Assembly: GCF_038003525.1 (NCBI RefSeq)
Contig: NZ_JBBOPI010000001.1
Location: 3,031,001 to 3,095,000 of the forward strand
DNA length: 64,000 nt
From: Solibacillus sp. FSL H8-0538
GTDB lineage: Bacteria > Bacillota > Bacilli > Bacillales_A > Planococcaceae
Reading direction: 5' to 3'
Below, piece by piece: positions 10,499-18,524 of this stretch. Positions within the stretch are counted from its first letter, which is position 1. Each line of letters starts with the position of its first letter. The notes under the pieces were generated by a model. That model ran no database searches, had not been told where the DNA came from, and saw only the letters and a program-made list of their open reading frames with translations. The position numbers and the translations under genes are program-made.

Positions 10499-10539
10499 AA
10501 CTTCGTACAGCGGGCGTTTAAAGCGCACTATACGAAGTT
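10499..10539 (-). promoter_or_regulatory. Long hairpin straddling the cggR stop codon
   Basis: AACTTCGTATAGTGCGC and GCGGGCGCTGTACGAAGTT-like arms fold into a roughly 15-bp imperfect stem whose loop contains the cggR stop codon (10518-10520). There is no U-run, so it is not a classic terminator. In B. subtilis the cggR-gapA transcript is cleaved near the end of cggR and a stem-loop stabilises the gapA part; this hairpin is in the equivalent place. Confidence 0.65.
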
Positions 10540-11558
10540 AAAATTTCATTTGCTGCACGTTCATCAGTAATTAATATTGTTTGGGGTGCGGCATTTTTGA
10601 AGTAGGCTTGAATGGCGTTAGCCTTCTCTACTCCTGCAGCAATCGCAATGACTTTATCGCTTTTCCGAACTTGGGTAAGCTGAATACCAATTGTGTGAAT
10701 ATGATGAACGATTTCACCCTGCTCGTCGAAATAATACCCAAATGCTTCTCCAACAGCACCTTTTTCGGCTAGCAATTGTCGGTCTTGCGCTGAACTATTG
10801 CGCCTATTTGCCATTTCCTTTGCTGCGCCAATGCCATGAATCACAATATTCACCGTATCATAGAGCGCCATCATATCTTTAACAATTGGCTCTTCCTTCA
10901 TCGCTTGGTATGCCTGCTCACTTAAATATTCGGGTAAAAATAGTGAACGGTAAGTGCTGTCACATTGCTCTGCAAACTGTGCAACAAGCGTATTTGCCTG
11001 TAAGCTCATTTCATCCCCGATACCGCCACGTGCGGCAATAAACTGCACGCTGTTTAATGGCTTTACAGGTGATAAAAAACTTGTTAATGCGGCAACAGAA
11101 CTTCCACCTGTAACAGCAACCTTGCTATTTTCTATCGCACTATTTGCCAGCACGGTACTGGCTTCTTTACCAAGCTGCGATAAGATTGTCGCATCCTGTG
11201 CTACATCACCTGGAACGATAATAACCTTTTCGATACTAAAACGTGCGGCAAGCTGTTGTTCTTTATGGGCAAGCCCGGATAGTTCATGGATCAATGCTTT
11301 CAGCTGCTCTAATACTTCATATCCTTGTTGCGTGCAAACCATACCCTTTTGTTGAATCGCAATTAATTGCTGTTCATTTAAGGTTGTCGTTTCGTTGCGA
11401 ATTTCTCGCTCCGTAAGCTGCAATTGATCTGCTAATGTGCGCCGCCCAATTGGACCTGTTAAAAAAACTGCTTGTAAAATACGAAACCGCTTTTTTAATA
11501 GCATATCCATTTCAGGCATAAGCCTTCGCTCAGCTTCAAAAAATGAAAATCCGTCCAA
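10518..11558 (-). CDS. cggR: Central glycolytic genes regulator CggR (SorC/DeoR family)
   Basis: The product is 346 residues from a TTG at 11558, preceded by TAGGTGAT; the N-terminus lines up with CggR from the first residues (FFEAERRLMPEMDMLLKKRF). A helix-turn-helix (GRRTLADQLQLTEREIRNE, about residues 38-56) is followed by a SorC-type sugar-binding domain (about 90-340), with TGGSSVAALTSF at the phosphosugar site. It is expected to repress its own promoter until fructose-1,6-bisphosphate accumulates. It is the first gene of the transcript that includes gap; promoter and operator are visible upstream. Confidence 0.95.
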   Translation of the reverse strand: MDGFSFFEAERRLMPEMDMLLKKRFRILQAVFLTGPIGRRTLADQLQLTEREIRNETTTLNEQQLIAIQQKGMVCTQQGYEVLEQLKALIHELSGLAHKEQQLAARFSIEKVIIVPGDVAQDATILSQLGKEASTVLANSAIENSKVAVTGGSSVAALTSFLSPVKPLNSVQFIAARGGIGDEMSLQANTLVAQFAEQCDSTYRSLFLPEYLSEQAYQAMKEEPIVKDMMALYDTVNIVIHGIGAAKEMANRRNSSAQDRQLLAEKGAVGEAFGYYFDEQGEIVHHIHTIGIQLTQVRKSDKVIAIAAGVEKANAIQAYFKNAAPQTILITDERAANEILTSYSAL

Positions 11559-11584
11559 AAAAAATCACCTACTAAATATAGCTG

Positions 11585-11620
11585 GGCGATTCCTGTCCCA
11601 TGCCGTAAAATTTTGTCCCA
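11585..11620 (-). promoter_or_regulatory. CggR operator
   Basis: On the minus strand two TGGGAC half-sites lie exactly 20 bases apart (complement at 11615-11620 and 11595-11600), the spacing of the B. subtilis CggR operator (CGGGAC-N6-TGTC-N4, repeated). The intervening TGTC half-sites are degenerate. The site lies between the cggR promoter and its start, where bound repressor would block elongation. Confidence 0.75.
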
Positions 11621-11650
11621 CTTGTAGCAAAAAAAATACTTCCTGCACTT

Positions 11651-11679
11651 ATTATAAGATGAATACTTTTCGGAAGCAA
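11651..11679 (-). promoter_or_regulatory. cggR promoter
   Basis: On the minus strand TTGCTT, a 17-base spacer and a perfect TATAAT form a strong SigA-type promoter, 30 bases upstream of the CggR operator. Confidence 0.8.
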
Positions 11680-11725
11680 ATGTTTTTTCATTTATTAGAT
11701 AATTTATCTATTAAAAGGCGTCAGC

Positions 11726-11959
11726 TCAATCGCTAAACGCCTCAAGTAATGTGGGATAATCAAGTAGACCATATTGAATGATTTGTCCATCTCGCTCCAC
11801 AACAGGAATCATGACCATGAATTTCTCATGTAGCGCTTCGTCTTCTTCAATATTAATAATGTCGATTGCAAATGAGAAATCCTCTTGTACAAGTTTAAGC
11901 TGCTGCAAGCCTTTAACACATAGCTCACAATTCGGTCTACTGTAAAATTGAACCTTCAT
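11726..11959 (-). CDS. Glutaredoxin-like thioredoxin-fold protein
   Basis: The product is 77 residues with a redox motif CELC (Cys11, Cys14) at the N-terminus of a glutaredoxin-like fold, and the cis-proline segment MVMIPVVERDGQ. Small proteins of this kind (NrdH or Grx-like, DUF836 family) are cytoplasmic thiol-disulfide oxidoreductases. It lies just upstream of cggR in the same direction, about 50 bases before the cggR promoter, and may have its own promoter. Substrate unknown. Confidence 0.85.
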   Translation of the reverse strand: MKVQFYSRPNCELCVKGLQQLKLVQEDFSFAIDIINIEEDEALHEKFMVMIPVVERDGQIIQYGLLDYPTLLEAFSD

Positions 11960-12139
11960 AAAATGAATCGCCTCCTGTGTTTATTATAAGGGAATTTTTA
12001 GTTGAGATGTAGTTGGTTTAATCGATAACTACCTATTCATTTTTTGATAAACCAATTACTTCATTCAAAACTTACGTATAGATCATTACGAAAACGACCA
12101 AACTTTTCAATGAACGATGAAGAAATGGAGGAGAACAAA

Positions 12140-12760
12140 TTGAACGAAAATATGTCTAACGATTATTCAGCCAATAATGAAATACCCCCACTATCTATGA
12201 ATCACGGTGCCCATGAAGTATTGGATGTGCATGAAGTACTCAGTTCAATGATTGGTGGTTTAAACCATTACGTTTTACTACGTGATCAAGTACAATGTCC
12301 GGAGCTTCTTTCTATTTTAGACAAACAATATGCATTCATGCTTGATGAATACAATATTACGGTGGAGTGTTACAAAACAGGGCAAGATCCAAAGCATCCG
12401 ACACGCTCCTACAATATGCAAACAGGCAATGATTTTACGTACGGTCTAACACCAAGTGAAGCCAAAAAGCCAATTCAGTCAGCACAAGAGTTAAATGATG
12501 CGATGATTTCAGGCTTTTTACTCGGCATTCATAAAGCAGGGGCAACTGGAAAAACAGGGGCTGCACTTGAAGTAACAAACCCTGTTGTACGCCGCGTTCT
12601 GCAGGATTCCGTTCCAAACTGTATTGAGATGGCGTATGAACTCTCCATTTATCAAAATAAAAAGGGCATTTACCAAGTGCCAAAGCTATCGCCAACGGAT
12701 ATGAATACAATGTTGAATAAGTACGGTCCAGCACAAAGAGCAAAGAATATGCCGAACTAA
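12140..12760 (+). CDS. Spore coat protein, CotF family
   Basis: The product is 206 residues from the TTG at 12140, which follows GGAGGAG by 6 bases. The longer frame from 12044 would place this ribosome binding site inside the coding region. The N-terminal 35 residues are polar, followed by a CotF-type helical domain (about residues 40-190) with the conserved DVHEVLSSMIGGLNHY and a four-helix ferritin-like pattern. CotF proteins are inner coat components made in the mother cell during sporulation, so the organism is probably a spore-former. It is monocistronic and convergent with the ABC transporter. Confidence 0.8.
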   Translation: MNENMSNDYSANNEIPPLSMNHGAHEVLDVHEVLSSMIGGLNHYVLLRDQVQCPELLSILDKQYAFMLDEYNITVECYKTGQDPKHPTRSYNMQTGNDFTYGLTPSEAKKPIQSAQELNDAMISGFLLGIHKAGATGKTGAALEVTNPVVRRVLQDSVPNCIEMAYELSIYQNKKGIYQVPKLSPTDMNTMLNKYGPAQRAKNMPN

Positions 12761-12803
12761 TAGGTGCTTTGGCGATGCTCGTACTTTTTGCGTGGAATTT
12801 TTC

Positions 12804-12908
12804 GAGTTATCCGCCAATTTTTTTGAGTTATCCGCCAAACTTTACGAGTTATCCGCCAAAATTACTCCTATATCCGCCAATTCACTGTGTTTATCCGCCA
12901 ATTGTAAA
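12804..12908. repeat. Second 21-bp tandem array, five units
   Basis: Five units with exact 21-bp spacing share TATCCGCCAA; the first three are GAGTTATCCGCCAA plus 7 variable bases. Compared in the opposite orientation with the 3605-4195 array, GCCAAACT is shared, so the two arrays look related. It again lies between convergent genes and abuts a terminator. Confidence 0.88.
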
Positions 12909-12950
12909 AAAATCCATTCGGGGCAAGTTGCCTCGAATGGATTTTCTATT
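12905..12950. terminator. Bidirectional terminator between cotF-like gene and ABC transporter
   Basis: AATCCATTCG and CGAATGGATT pair with further GGCA/TGCC pairing inside. An A-run precedes it and TTTTCTATTT follows, so it can serve both convergent transcripts. Confidence 0.8.
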
Positions 12951-13672
12951 TATAAGACTTTCCCTAAAAATGCTTTTGTGCGCTCATTTTGAGGGTTCCC
13001 GAATAATTTATCTGGATGTCCTTCTTCCACAATATAACCACCGTCCATAAATAGTACACGGTCACCTACTTCACGTGCAAAACCCATTTCATGCGTTACG
13101 ACTACCATTGTCATCCCTTCAAGTGCAAGGCTTTTCATTACTTCTAAAACCTCATTTACCATTTCAGGGTCTAGCGCTGATGTAGGTTCATCAAACAGCA
13201 TAATTTTTGGCTTCATCGCGAGTGCACGGGCAATTGCTACACGTTGCTGCTGACCACCTGAAAGTTGCTGCGGGAAGTTATCTGCCTTTGCGCGTAATCC
13301 GACTTTATCTAAAAGTTCAAGCGCTAGCTGTTCTGCCTCTTTTTTAGATAATTTTCGAATTTGCATCGGCGCCATCATAATGTTATCAATAACTGACATA
13401 TGTGGGAATAGGTTAAACTGCTGAAACACCATGCCGACTTCAGTACGAATTTCATTTATATTGGCTTTAGGATCATTAATTTTGACGCCTTCAATATAAA
13501 TGGCTCCATCCGTTACTTCTTCCAGCAAGTTAATGCAACGAAGGAATGTACTTTTGCCTGAACCAGATGGCCCGATTACGCACACCACTTCTTTTTCTTT
13601 AATTTCATAATCGATACCTTTTAAAACTTCAAGCTTGCCGAAATGTTTGTGTAAATTTTCTACTTTAATCAT
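12950..13672 (-). CDS. Polar amino acid ABC transporter, ATP-binding protein
   Basis: The product is 240 residues, typical of GlnQ/ArtM-type ATPases. Walker A is GPSGSGKST (about residues 33-41), the Q loop [10 protein letters not shown], the signature LSGGQQQR, and Walker [14 protein letters not shown], with a switch His in VTHEMGFA. It powers uptake of a polar amino acid with the permease and binding protein upstream. It overlaps the permease by 8 bases. Confidence 0.95.
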   Translation of the reverse strand: MIKVENLHKHFGKLEVLKGIDYEIKEKEVVCVIGPSGSGKSTFLRCINLLEEVTDGAIYIEGVKINDPKANINEIRTEVGMVFQQFNLFPHMSVIDNIMMAPMQIRKLSKKEAEQLALELLDKVGLRAKADNFPQQLSGGQQQRVAIARALAMKPKIMLFDEPTSALDPEMVNEVLEVMKSLALEGMTMVVVTHEMGFAREVGDRVLFMDGGYIVEEGHPDKLFGNPQNERTKAFLGKVL

Positions 13673-14375
13673 GATTTAACGCGCCCTTTCTTTTACGCGG
13701 GTTGTAACTATTGTTTGCTCGTTTTTCAACAAACCCAATAATTTTTGTTACACCGTACGTTAAAACTAAATATAAGAACGCTGCAAATAAATACGGCTCC
13801 CAGAAACGTTGGTACGTTCCTGCAACTACTTTACTTACATATAAAATTTCTGAACCTGCGATGACTGTTACTAATGATGAATCTTTTAACAATGCAATAA
13901 ATTCATTCCCTAGTGGTGGAATCATACGACGGAATGCTTGTGGTAGGATAACTTTGCGCATTGCTTGGTTATGAGTTAAACCAAGGGAACGAGCCGCCTC
14001 CATTTGTCCTTTATCAATTGATTGAATTCCTGCACGGAAAATTTCTGCATTGTATGCCGCGCTATTCAAAATTAAACCTATAATCCCGGATACCCACCAG
14101 CCCATTGACTGACCAAAAATTGTTGGGATTACCGCTAAGTGAATTAATAATAATTGTACGAGCATCGGTGTTCCACGAAATACATCGACGTAAAGCTTAC
14201 ATGGCCAATAAATCCACTTTTTCTTTGAAACTTCTCCTAGCCCTAAAAACAGACCGAAGAATATCCCACCAAAATAACCACATGCAGTTAGAACGATTGT
14301 TGCCCAAATACCTTTTATATATAATTCACGGTAGTTCCAGATTATATCCCAGCGGAAAAAATCAAAAAGCTCCAT
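13665..14375 (-). CDS. Polar amino acid ABC transporter, permease
   Basis: The product is 236 residues from the ATG at 14375, which follows GGAGGTG; an in-frame ATG at 14390 overlaps that site. It has the HisM/GlnP permease fold with about five membrane helices, the [14 protein letters not shown] segment and the EAA loop [29 protein letters not shown] (about residues 145-173) that docks to the ATPase. It is the membrane channel of the importer, probably as a homodimer because no second permease gene is present. Confidence 0.94.
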   Translation of the reverse strand: MELFDFFRWDIIWNYRELYIKGIWATIVLTACGYFGGIFFGLFLGLGEVSKKKWIYWPCKLYVDVFRGTPMLVQLLLIHLAVIPTIFGQSMGWWVSGIIGLILNSAAYNAEIFRAGIQSIDKGQMEAARSLGLTHNQAMRKVILPQAFRRMIPPLGNEFIALLKDSSLVTVIAGSEILYVSKVVAGTYQRFWEPYLFAAFLYLVLTYGVTKIIGFVEKRANNSYNPRKRKGALNHD

Positions 14376-14400
14376 CTGAAACACCTCCATTTACTTTAGA

Positions 14401-15186
14401 TTATTCGATTTCTTTAGTGCCTGTAATTTCAGCTAACTTACCGTTGTCTTTAATTTTTTGTAAACCTTCGTTTAATAAATCAAGTAATTCTTTGTTACCT
14501 TTTTTCACCATGAAGCCGAAGTGGTCTACTTTAAATGAATCATCTTCAATTGCTTTTAATCCTGAATCCGGATTATTTTTTAGGTAATCTAAAATAACGG
14601 CATTATCACCGATCGCTGCAACTGTCGCCCCTGTTAATACTTCTGTTAACGCAACCGAGAAGTTTTCATAGGCTAAAGTATTTGAGCTTGCAATCCCTTG
14701 TAATTCTTGTGCAGCAATATGACCTGTTGTATTGATTTGCACGGATACTTTTTTATCCTTTAACTCTTCAAAAGAAGCAATGTTTGAATCTTCTTTTGTC
14801 ACGATTAGTAAAGATGCTTCATAGTATGGTTCTGTGAAATCGTATGTTTCTTTACGTTCATCTGTAATTGTGATCGCTGCTGCACCCATATCAACTTCGC
14901 CTGTTGTTACTTGGCTCATCATCGAGTCCCAACCAACGTTTTTAATTTCTGTCTCTACACCCATTTCTTCACCGATCGCTGCTAAAATCTCAGCATCAAT
15001 TCCGACAACATTTCCTTTGTCATCCAGATACTCGAATGGTGCGTAAGTTGCCTCAGTACCTGCAACGATTTTTGTGATGTTGCCACCCGTATCTTTTGTT
15101 GAGCTATCCTCTGCACCACAAGCCGCTAAAATCATTGACGCAGCTGCAAATGGAGCAATTATTTTAAAGAATTTACTTGTTTTCAT
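14401..15186 (-). CDS. Polar amino acid ABC transporter, substrate-binding lipoprotein
   Basis: The product is 261 residues with a lipoprotein signal peptide ending in the lipobox LAAC (Cys22), so it is anchored to the outer face of the membrane. The family 3 solute-binding fold is shown by EATYAPFEYLDDKGNVVGID, the DMGAAAITITDERKETYDFT hinge and FMVKKGNKELLDLLNEGLQK near the C-terminus. The ligand may be glutamine, arginine, cystine or another polar amino acid and cannot be fixed from sequence. It is the first gene of the three-gene operon. Confidence 0.94.
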   Translation of the reverse strand: MKTSKFFKIIAPFAAASMILAACGAEDSSTKDTGGNITKIVAGTEATYAPFEYLDDKGNVVGIDAEILAAIGEEMGVETEIKNVGWDSMMSQVTTGEVDMGAAAITITDERKETYDFTEPYYEASLLIVTKEDSNIASFEELKDKKVSVQINTTGHIAAQELQGIASSNTLAYENFSVALTEVLTGATVAAIGDNAVILDYLKNNPDSGLKAIEDDSFKVDHFGFMVKKGNKELLDLLNEGLQKIKDNGKLAEITGTKEIE

Positions 15187-15246
15187 AATAATATTCCTCC
15201 TAAATAAATTAATGTTTTGTATACTGAATCATCAATACTTCGGTTT

Positions 15247-15275
15247 ATTATACTGTTTGCCGAATTAATATACAA
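15247..15275 (-). promoter_or_regulatory. Promoter of the amino acid ABC operon
   Basis: On the minus strand TTGTAT, 17 bases and a perfect TATAAT. TTCGG motifs recur around it (three within 60 bases), which may be a regulator site that I cannot name. Confidence 0.75.
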
Positions 15276-15356
15276 CACCGAATTTTATAAATAATGATTA
15301 TTATTGCACCGAAATGAATTTTTATAAACTATTCTACTATAGAAATTTAGTTTTAT

Positions 15357-15437
15357 TCGAAAGACACATCTCCCCCAATATAGGGAGAGATGATGCCCTT
15401 CCTTATGTAGATAGGAAAGTTATACTTTTCTATCTAC
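15357..15437 (+). repeat. Two-hairpin dispersed repeat, copy 1
   Basis: Hairpin 1 pairs ATCTCCC with GGGAGAGAT. Hairpin 2 pairs GTAGATAGGAAAG with CTTTTCTATCTAC around TTATA. The arm sequences differ from other copies but remain complementary. Confidence 0.85.
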
Positions 15438-15469
15438 CAAATAAATATTCATATGACAAATCCCTTTTA

Positions 15470-15515
15470 GGCAAAAAAAAACGTCACATTTTGAGCATGT
15501 GACGTTTTTTATATA
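15470..15515. terminator. Hairpin with A-run before and T-run after
   Basis: ACGTCACAT and ATGTGACGT pair perfectly, flanked by nine A and six T. It is terminator-like in both directions; the nearest gene reading into it is the tRNA-Arg on the minus strand. Confidence 0.7.
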
Positions 15516-15704
15516 GTTGACGTTAACTGTTAAATGGAAATATTGTAAAAATTAGTATAAAGAGGATGAATTTGGGATAAAATAAATCGGTACAGTGTTC
15601 ATACTATCCCAACCCTATTCATTCCCCATTGTATCTAATCAAGCTGCTAAACTAATCGCTACAATTGGGTAATAGCTATAAAATATATAAATTAAACAGT
15701 AAAA

Positions 15705-15779
15705 TGGCGCCCTCGGAGGGAATCGAACCCCCAGCGGAAGAACCGGAATCTTCAGTGTTATCCATTACACCACGAGGAC
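15705..15779 (-). tRNA. tRNA-Arg (anticodon CCG)
   Basis: A 75-base minus-strand cloverleaf. The acceptor arm GTCCTCG pairs with CGAGGGC, the anticodon stem is GAAGA/TCTTC with loop TTCCGGT (anticodon CCG, reading CGG), the T loop is GGGGGTTCGATTCCCTC, and CCA is encoded. A lone tRNA-Arg(CCG) next to clpP is also found in B. subtilis. Confidence 0.95.
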
Positions 15780-15931
15780 TAAGTATAAGAAAACAGTAAA
15801 ATCATAAAGCGGATGAAAATAGGATGCTAAAACCTATTAACTGATTTTAGGCATTTTGACAATTTACTTCATGACTTTCCTATTATACAAAGGTCAGACG
15901 TACTTTTCAACTACCAATATCAGACTTTATA

Positions 15932-15948
15932 TTTGACCATCATTGACT
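15932..15948. promoter_or_regulatory. CtsR operator of clpP
   Basis: Read on the minus strand, AGTCAAT-GAT-GGTCAAA matches the CtsR heptad direct repeat RGTCAAANANRGTCAAA at all but one core position. It overlaps the clpP -35 region, as expected for repression. Confidence 0.8.
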
Positions 15949-15962
15949 ATTCTGTGTATGAT
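15933..15962 (+). promoter_or_regulatory. clpP promoter
   Basis: TTGACC, 18 bases and TATGAT. The -35 box is inside the CtsR operator; the clpP start is 76 bases further on. Confidence 0.7.
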
Positions 15963-16038
15963 AAGATTACAGCTGAAGTTATTTCCAATTTCAGCATAAA
16001 GTATACGAATTTACCCTTTATTAAAGGAGGATTTCCTA

Positions 16039-16632
16039 ATGAATTTAATCCCTACAGTTATTGAGCAAACAAACCGCGGTGAACGTGCTTACGACATCTA
16101 CTCACGTTTATTAAAAGACCGTATCATCCTACTAGGAAGTGCAATTGATGACAACGTAGCAAACTCAATCGTTGCCCAGCTACTTTTCTTAGAAGCTGAC
16201 GATCCAGAGAAAGATATTTCTCTATACATTAACTCTCCAGGTGGATCAATCACAGCTGGTATGGCAATTTATGACACAATGAATTTCATCAAACCAAAAG
16301 TACAAACAATTTGTATCGGTATGGCGGCTTCAATGGGTGCATTCTTACTTTCAGCTGGTGAACCAGGCAAACGTTTTGCCCTACCAAATGCTGAAGTGAT
16401 GATTCACCAACCACTTGGTGGCGCACAAGGTCAAGCAACTGAAATCGAAATCGCAGCAAAACGTATTTTATTCTTACGTGACAAATTAAACCGTATCATG
16501 GCAGCAAACACTGGCCAAGATTACGAAACACTTGCTCGTGATACAGATCGTGATAACTTCAAAACAGCTGAAGAAGCAAAAGCTTACGGCTTAATCGATC
16601 ACATCATCGATCGCTCAGTTGAAAAGAAATAA
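16039..16632 (+). CDS. clpP: ATP-dependent Clp protease proteolytic subunit
   Basis: The product is 197 residues, the standard ClpP length. The tetradecameric serine peptidase degrades substrates fed by ClpC, ClpX or ClpE. The catalytic triad is visible: Ser98 in [11 protein letters not shown], His123 in MIHQPLGG and Asp about 172 in DTDRDNF. The Gly-rich strand [10 protein letters not shown] and the N-terminal [22 protein letters not shown] pore segment are typical. The start follows AAAGGAGGA. The CtsR site puts it in the heat and protein-stress regulon. It is monocistronic, followed by a strong terminator. Confidence 0.98.
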   Translation: MNLIPTVIEQTNRGERAYDIYSRLLKDRIILLGSAIDDNVANSIVAQLLFLEADDPEKDISLYINSPGGSITAGMAIYDTMNFIKPKVQTICIGMAASMGAFLLSAGEPGKRFALPNAEVMIHQPLGGAQGQATEIEIAAKRILFLRDKLNRIMAANTGQDYETLARDTDRDNFKTAEEAKAYGLIDHIIDRSVEKK

Positions 16633-16644
16633 TTAGTATGTTAG

Positions 16645-16684
16645 AAAGGTATTTTACCCAGAAGTGGGTGAGATACCTTTTTTG
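16645..16684 (+). terminator. clpP terminator
   Basis: AAAGGTATTTTACCCA pairs with TGGGTGAGATACCTTT, followed by a T-run, 12 bases after the clpP stop. Confidence 0.85.
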
Positions 16685-16764
16685 TTTGGATTTAGAGTTA
16701 ATTCAATTACATACCAGTAAGTGCGCCCACCATATTCTACACTCCTAGCATTTTTTCTCCACTT

Positions 16765-16846
16765 TTAGAAAGACACAACTCGCCCAAAATAGGGCGAGTT
16801 GATGTCCTTACTTATGCAGTTAAGAAAGTTATACTTTCTTAACCGC
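16765..16846 (+). repeat. Two-hairpin dispersed repeat, copy 2 (reference copy)
   Basis: The most regular copy. Hairpin 1 is GACACAACTCGCCC / GGGCGAGTTGATGTC with loop AAAATA. The linker is CTTACTTATGCA. Hairpin 2 is GTTAAGAAAG / CTTTCTTAAC around TTATA. It lies in the 530-base gene-free stretch between clpP and crh. Confidence 0.9.
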
Positions 16847-17020
16847 TAAAATATAACTCAATGTTCTCGACTAACTGCTCCGTAACAAAATGACTACCGT
16901 TGTCAATAAATTGGTCTGCTTTCGCGCAGCAGCGGTCCAAATACGTTTTACTTTCCTCACTCCAAGCAAGCGGAAATCACCTAATCCGTGATGCCATGTA
17001 CTAGTAAAACCTTTATTTGT

Positions 17021-17088
17021 TCCATTGTGGCTTGTAGAAATTTTATGACAGCTAGCTGTCATAAATAACCACTCATCGCCACAATGGA
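17021..17088. repeat. Concentric double palindrome in a gene-free stretch
   Basis: An outer inverted repeat (TCCATTGTGGC at 17021-17031 with GCCACAATGGA at 17078-17088) encloses a perfect 24-bp palindrome (17042-17065, half-site TTTATGACAGCT). Both share the same centre to within one base. The rest of 16850-17117 shows no gene that I can support. Confidence 0.75.
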
Positions 17089-17117
17089 TGCTAATGACTG
17101 TCATTAAGAAAGAACCA

Positions 17118-17157
17118 ACTAAAAATATGCTCACTAAACTGCAGTTAGCGAGCATAC
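17118..17157 (-). terminator. crh operon terminator
   Basis: On the minus strand TATGCTCGCTAA and TTTAGTGAGCATA pair around CTGCAG and are followed by TTTTTAG, just after the crh stop. Confidence 0.82.
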
Positions 17158-17160
17158 TCC

Positions 17161-17418
17161 TTAGTCTTCTTGTTCGATTAATTTTGCTAAAGACTCCACA
17201 ACATTTTCTGCGTCTTGCCCGTCTGCAATTAATGTCACCTTTGTCCCTTTTGCAACTGCTAAGCTCATGATGCCCATGATAGACTTGGCATTTACTTTTT
17301 TATCTTCTTTTTGTAAAAAGATATCCGAACTAAAGCGGTTTGCTTCTTGTACGAAAAGCGCGGCTTGTCTTGCTTGTAAACCCGATTTTAATTTTACTTC
17401 TACTTGTTTTTCTACCAT
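17161..17418 (-). CDS. crh: Catabolite repression HPr-like protein Crh
   Basis: The product is 85 residues from the ATG at 17418 (8 bases after GGGAG), identical in length to B. subtilis Crh. The HPr active-site histidine is replaced by Gln15 (SGLQAR), the hallmark of Crh, while the regulatory Ser46 is kept in NAKSIMGIMSL. It therefore cannot pass PTS phosphate but can be phosphorylated by HPr kinase, encoded here at 32222-33160, and act as a CcpA co-repressor. The nearly invariant Pro18 of the family is Gln here. It is the last gene of yvcI-rapZ-glmR-whiA-crh. Confidence 0.95.
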   Translation of the reverse strand: MVEKQVEVKLKSGLQARQAALFVQEANRFSSDIFLQKEDKKVNAKSIMGIMSLAVAKGTKVTLIADGQDAENVVESLAKLIEQED

Positions 17419-17523
17419 TCGCAAAACTCCCTTTCACAACCGTTCATAATTATATGTTTATCTTATCTAAATTGTCGGAAAAGAACAACGTCAGAATGCC
17501 CAAATAATGAAATCGTTACCATT

Positions 17524-18471
17524 TTAATTTTTAATTTGTTCTCCTCGACGAAGTCCATCGGCAATTTCATCAATTTTTCGTAGACGGTGATTAACACCAG
17601 ACTTGCTTACGACACCCGTTGATACCATTTCTCCAAGCTCTTTTAAGGTAATATCCTGGTATTCTACGCGTAGACGTGCGATTTCTCGAAGCTTTTCAGG
17701 CAGCTGATCGAGTCCGATAGTATTTTCGATAAATCGAATATTGTCGACTTGTCGAATTGCAGCACCAATTGTTTTGTTTAAATTCGCCGTTTCGCAGTTA
17801 ACTATACGATTGACGCTGTTCCGCATATCACGCACAATGCGTACGTCTTCAAATTTTAACATAGCTTGGTGTGCGCCAACTAAATTTAAGAAGTCCGAAA
17901 TTTTCTCGGCCTCCTTTAAGTATGTGACAAAACCTTTTTTTCGTTCAATTGTTTTTGCATTGAGCTCGTAAGTATTCATTAAATCGGCTAGCGCCTCTCC
18001 ATGCTCTTTATATAAAGAGTATACCTCTAAATGGTATGAAGAGGTTTCTGGATTGTTGACGGAGCCACCTGCTAAAAAGGCACCGCGCAAATAAGCTCGA
18101 CGCTGATTATTTTTTGCAATTAATGTCTTTGCAATTGTATGATTAAGCTGAAAATCATCCGAAATAATTTGTAAATCCGTTAATAGCTCTTTTGCGCCAT
18201 CGCGAACACGGCAAATATATACATTATTTTTTTTCAGTCTCATCTTCTTCCGAACTAATAGCTCTATATTATATGGATAGAGCTTTTTCATAATGGTATA
18301 AAGTCGTCTAGCAATCGCCGCATTTTCTGTTTGTACATCTAGGCTTAGCTGCCGATTTGCAAAGCTTAATGAACCATTCATTCGAATTAGGGCGGATACT
18401 TCTGCCTTTAAACTATTGTCATCTGTTTCTATTTGTGTGAGCTCTTTCTTTGTCTCTGATGCAAATGACAT
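17524..18471 (-). CDS. whiA: DNA-binding protein WhiA
   Basis: The product is 315 residues from the ATG at 18471, preceded by AAAGGGGG. The N-terminal region is a degenerate LAGLIDADG homing-endonuclease fold (about residues 1-210, with [19 protein letters not shown]) and the C-terminal helix-turn-helix is in [28 protein letters not shown] (about 275-302). In sporulating actinobacteria WhiA is a transcription factor; in Bacillus it influences cell division and chromosome segregation. It sits 54 bases after glmR. Confidence 0.96.
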   Translation of the reverse strand: MSFASETKKELTQIETDDNSLKAEVSALIRMNGSLSFANRQLSLDVQTENAAIARRLYTIMKKLYPYNIELLVRKKMRLKKNNVYICRVRDGAKELLTDLQIISDDFQLNHTIAKTLIAKNNQRRAYLRGAFLAGGSVNNPETSSYHLEVYSLYKEHGEALADLMNTYELNAKTIERKKGFVTYLKEAEKISDFLNLVGAHQAMLKFEDVRIVRDMRNSVNRIVNCETANLNKTIGAAIRQVDNIRFIENTIGLDQLPEKLREIARLRVEYQDITLKELGEMVSTGVVSKSGVNHRLRKIDEIADGLRRGEQIKN

Positions 18472-18524
18472 AGATTTGTCCCCCTTTCCTTGCAAACTAT
18501 GTATGCTTAAATGATAACATACGG

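Noticed and set aside
12769-13050. Plus-strand open frame rich in YPP repeats
   Set aside because: It is the second 21-bp array read as protein, then runs antisense into the ABC transporter ATPase gene.
15286-15300. Fur- or PerR-like box AATAATGATTATTA upstream of the amino acid ABC operon
   Set aside because: About 11 of 14 positions match, but the surrounding DNA is very AT-rich, so chance similarity is likely.
16905-16985. Possible third copy of the GC-rich repeat near GGTCTGCTTTCGCGC and CGTTTTACTTTCC
   Set aside because: Some short blocks match in order, but the overall similarity is too weak by eye to call it a copy.
16871-17155. Minus-strand open frame of 94 codons between clpP and crh
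   Set aside because: Its first codons are made by the crh terminator hairpin and it runs through the concentric palindromes. It has no ribosome binding site and no recognisable family.
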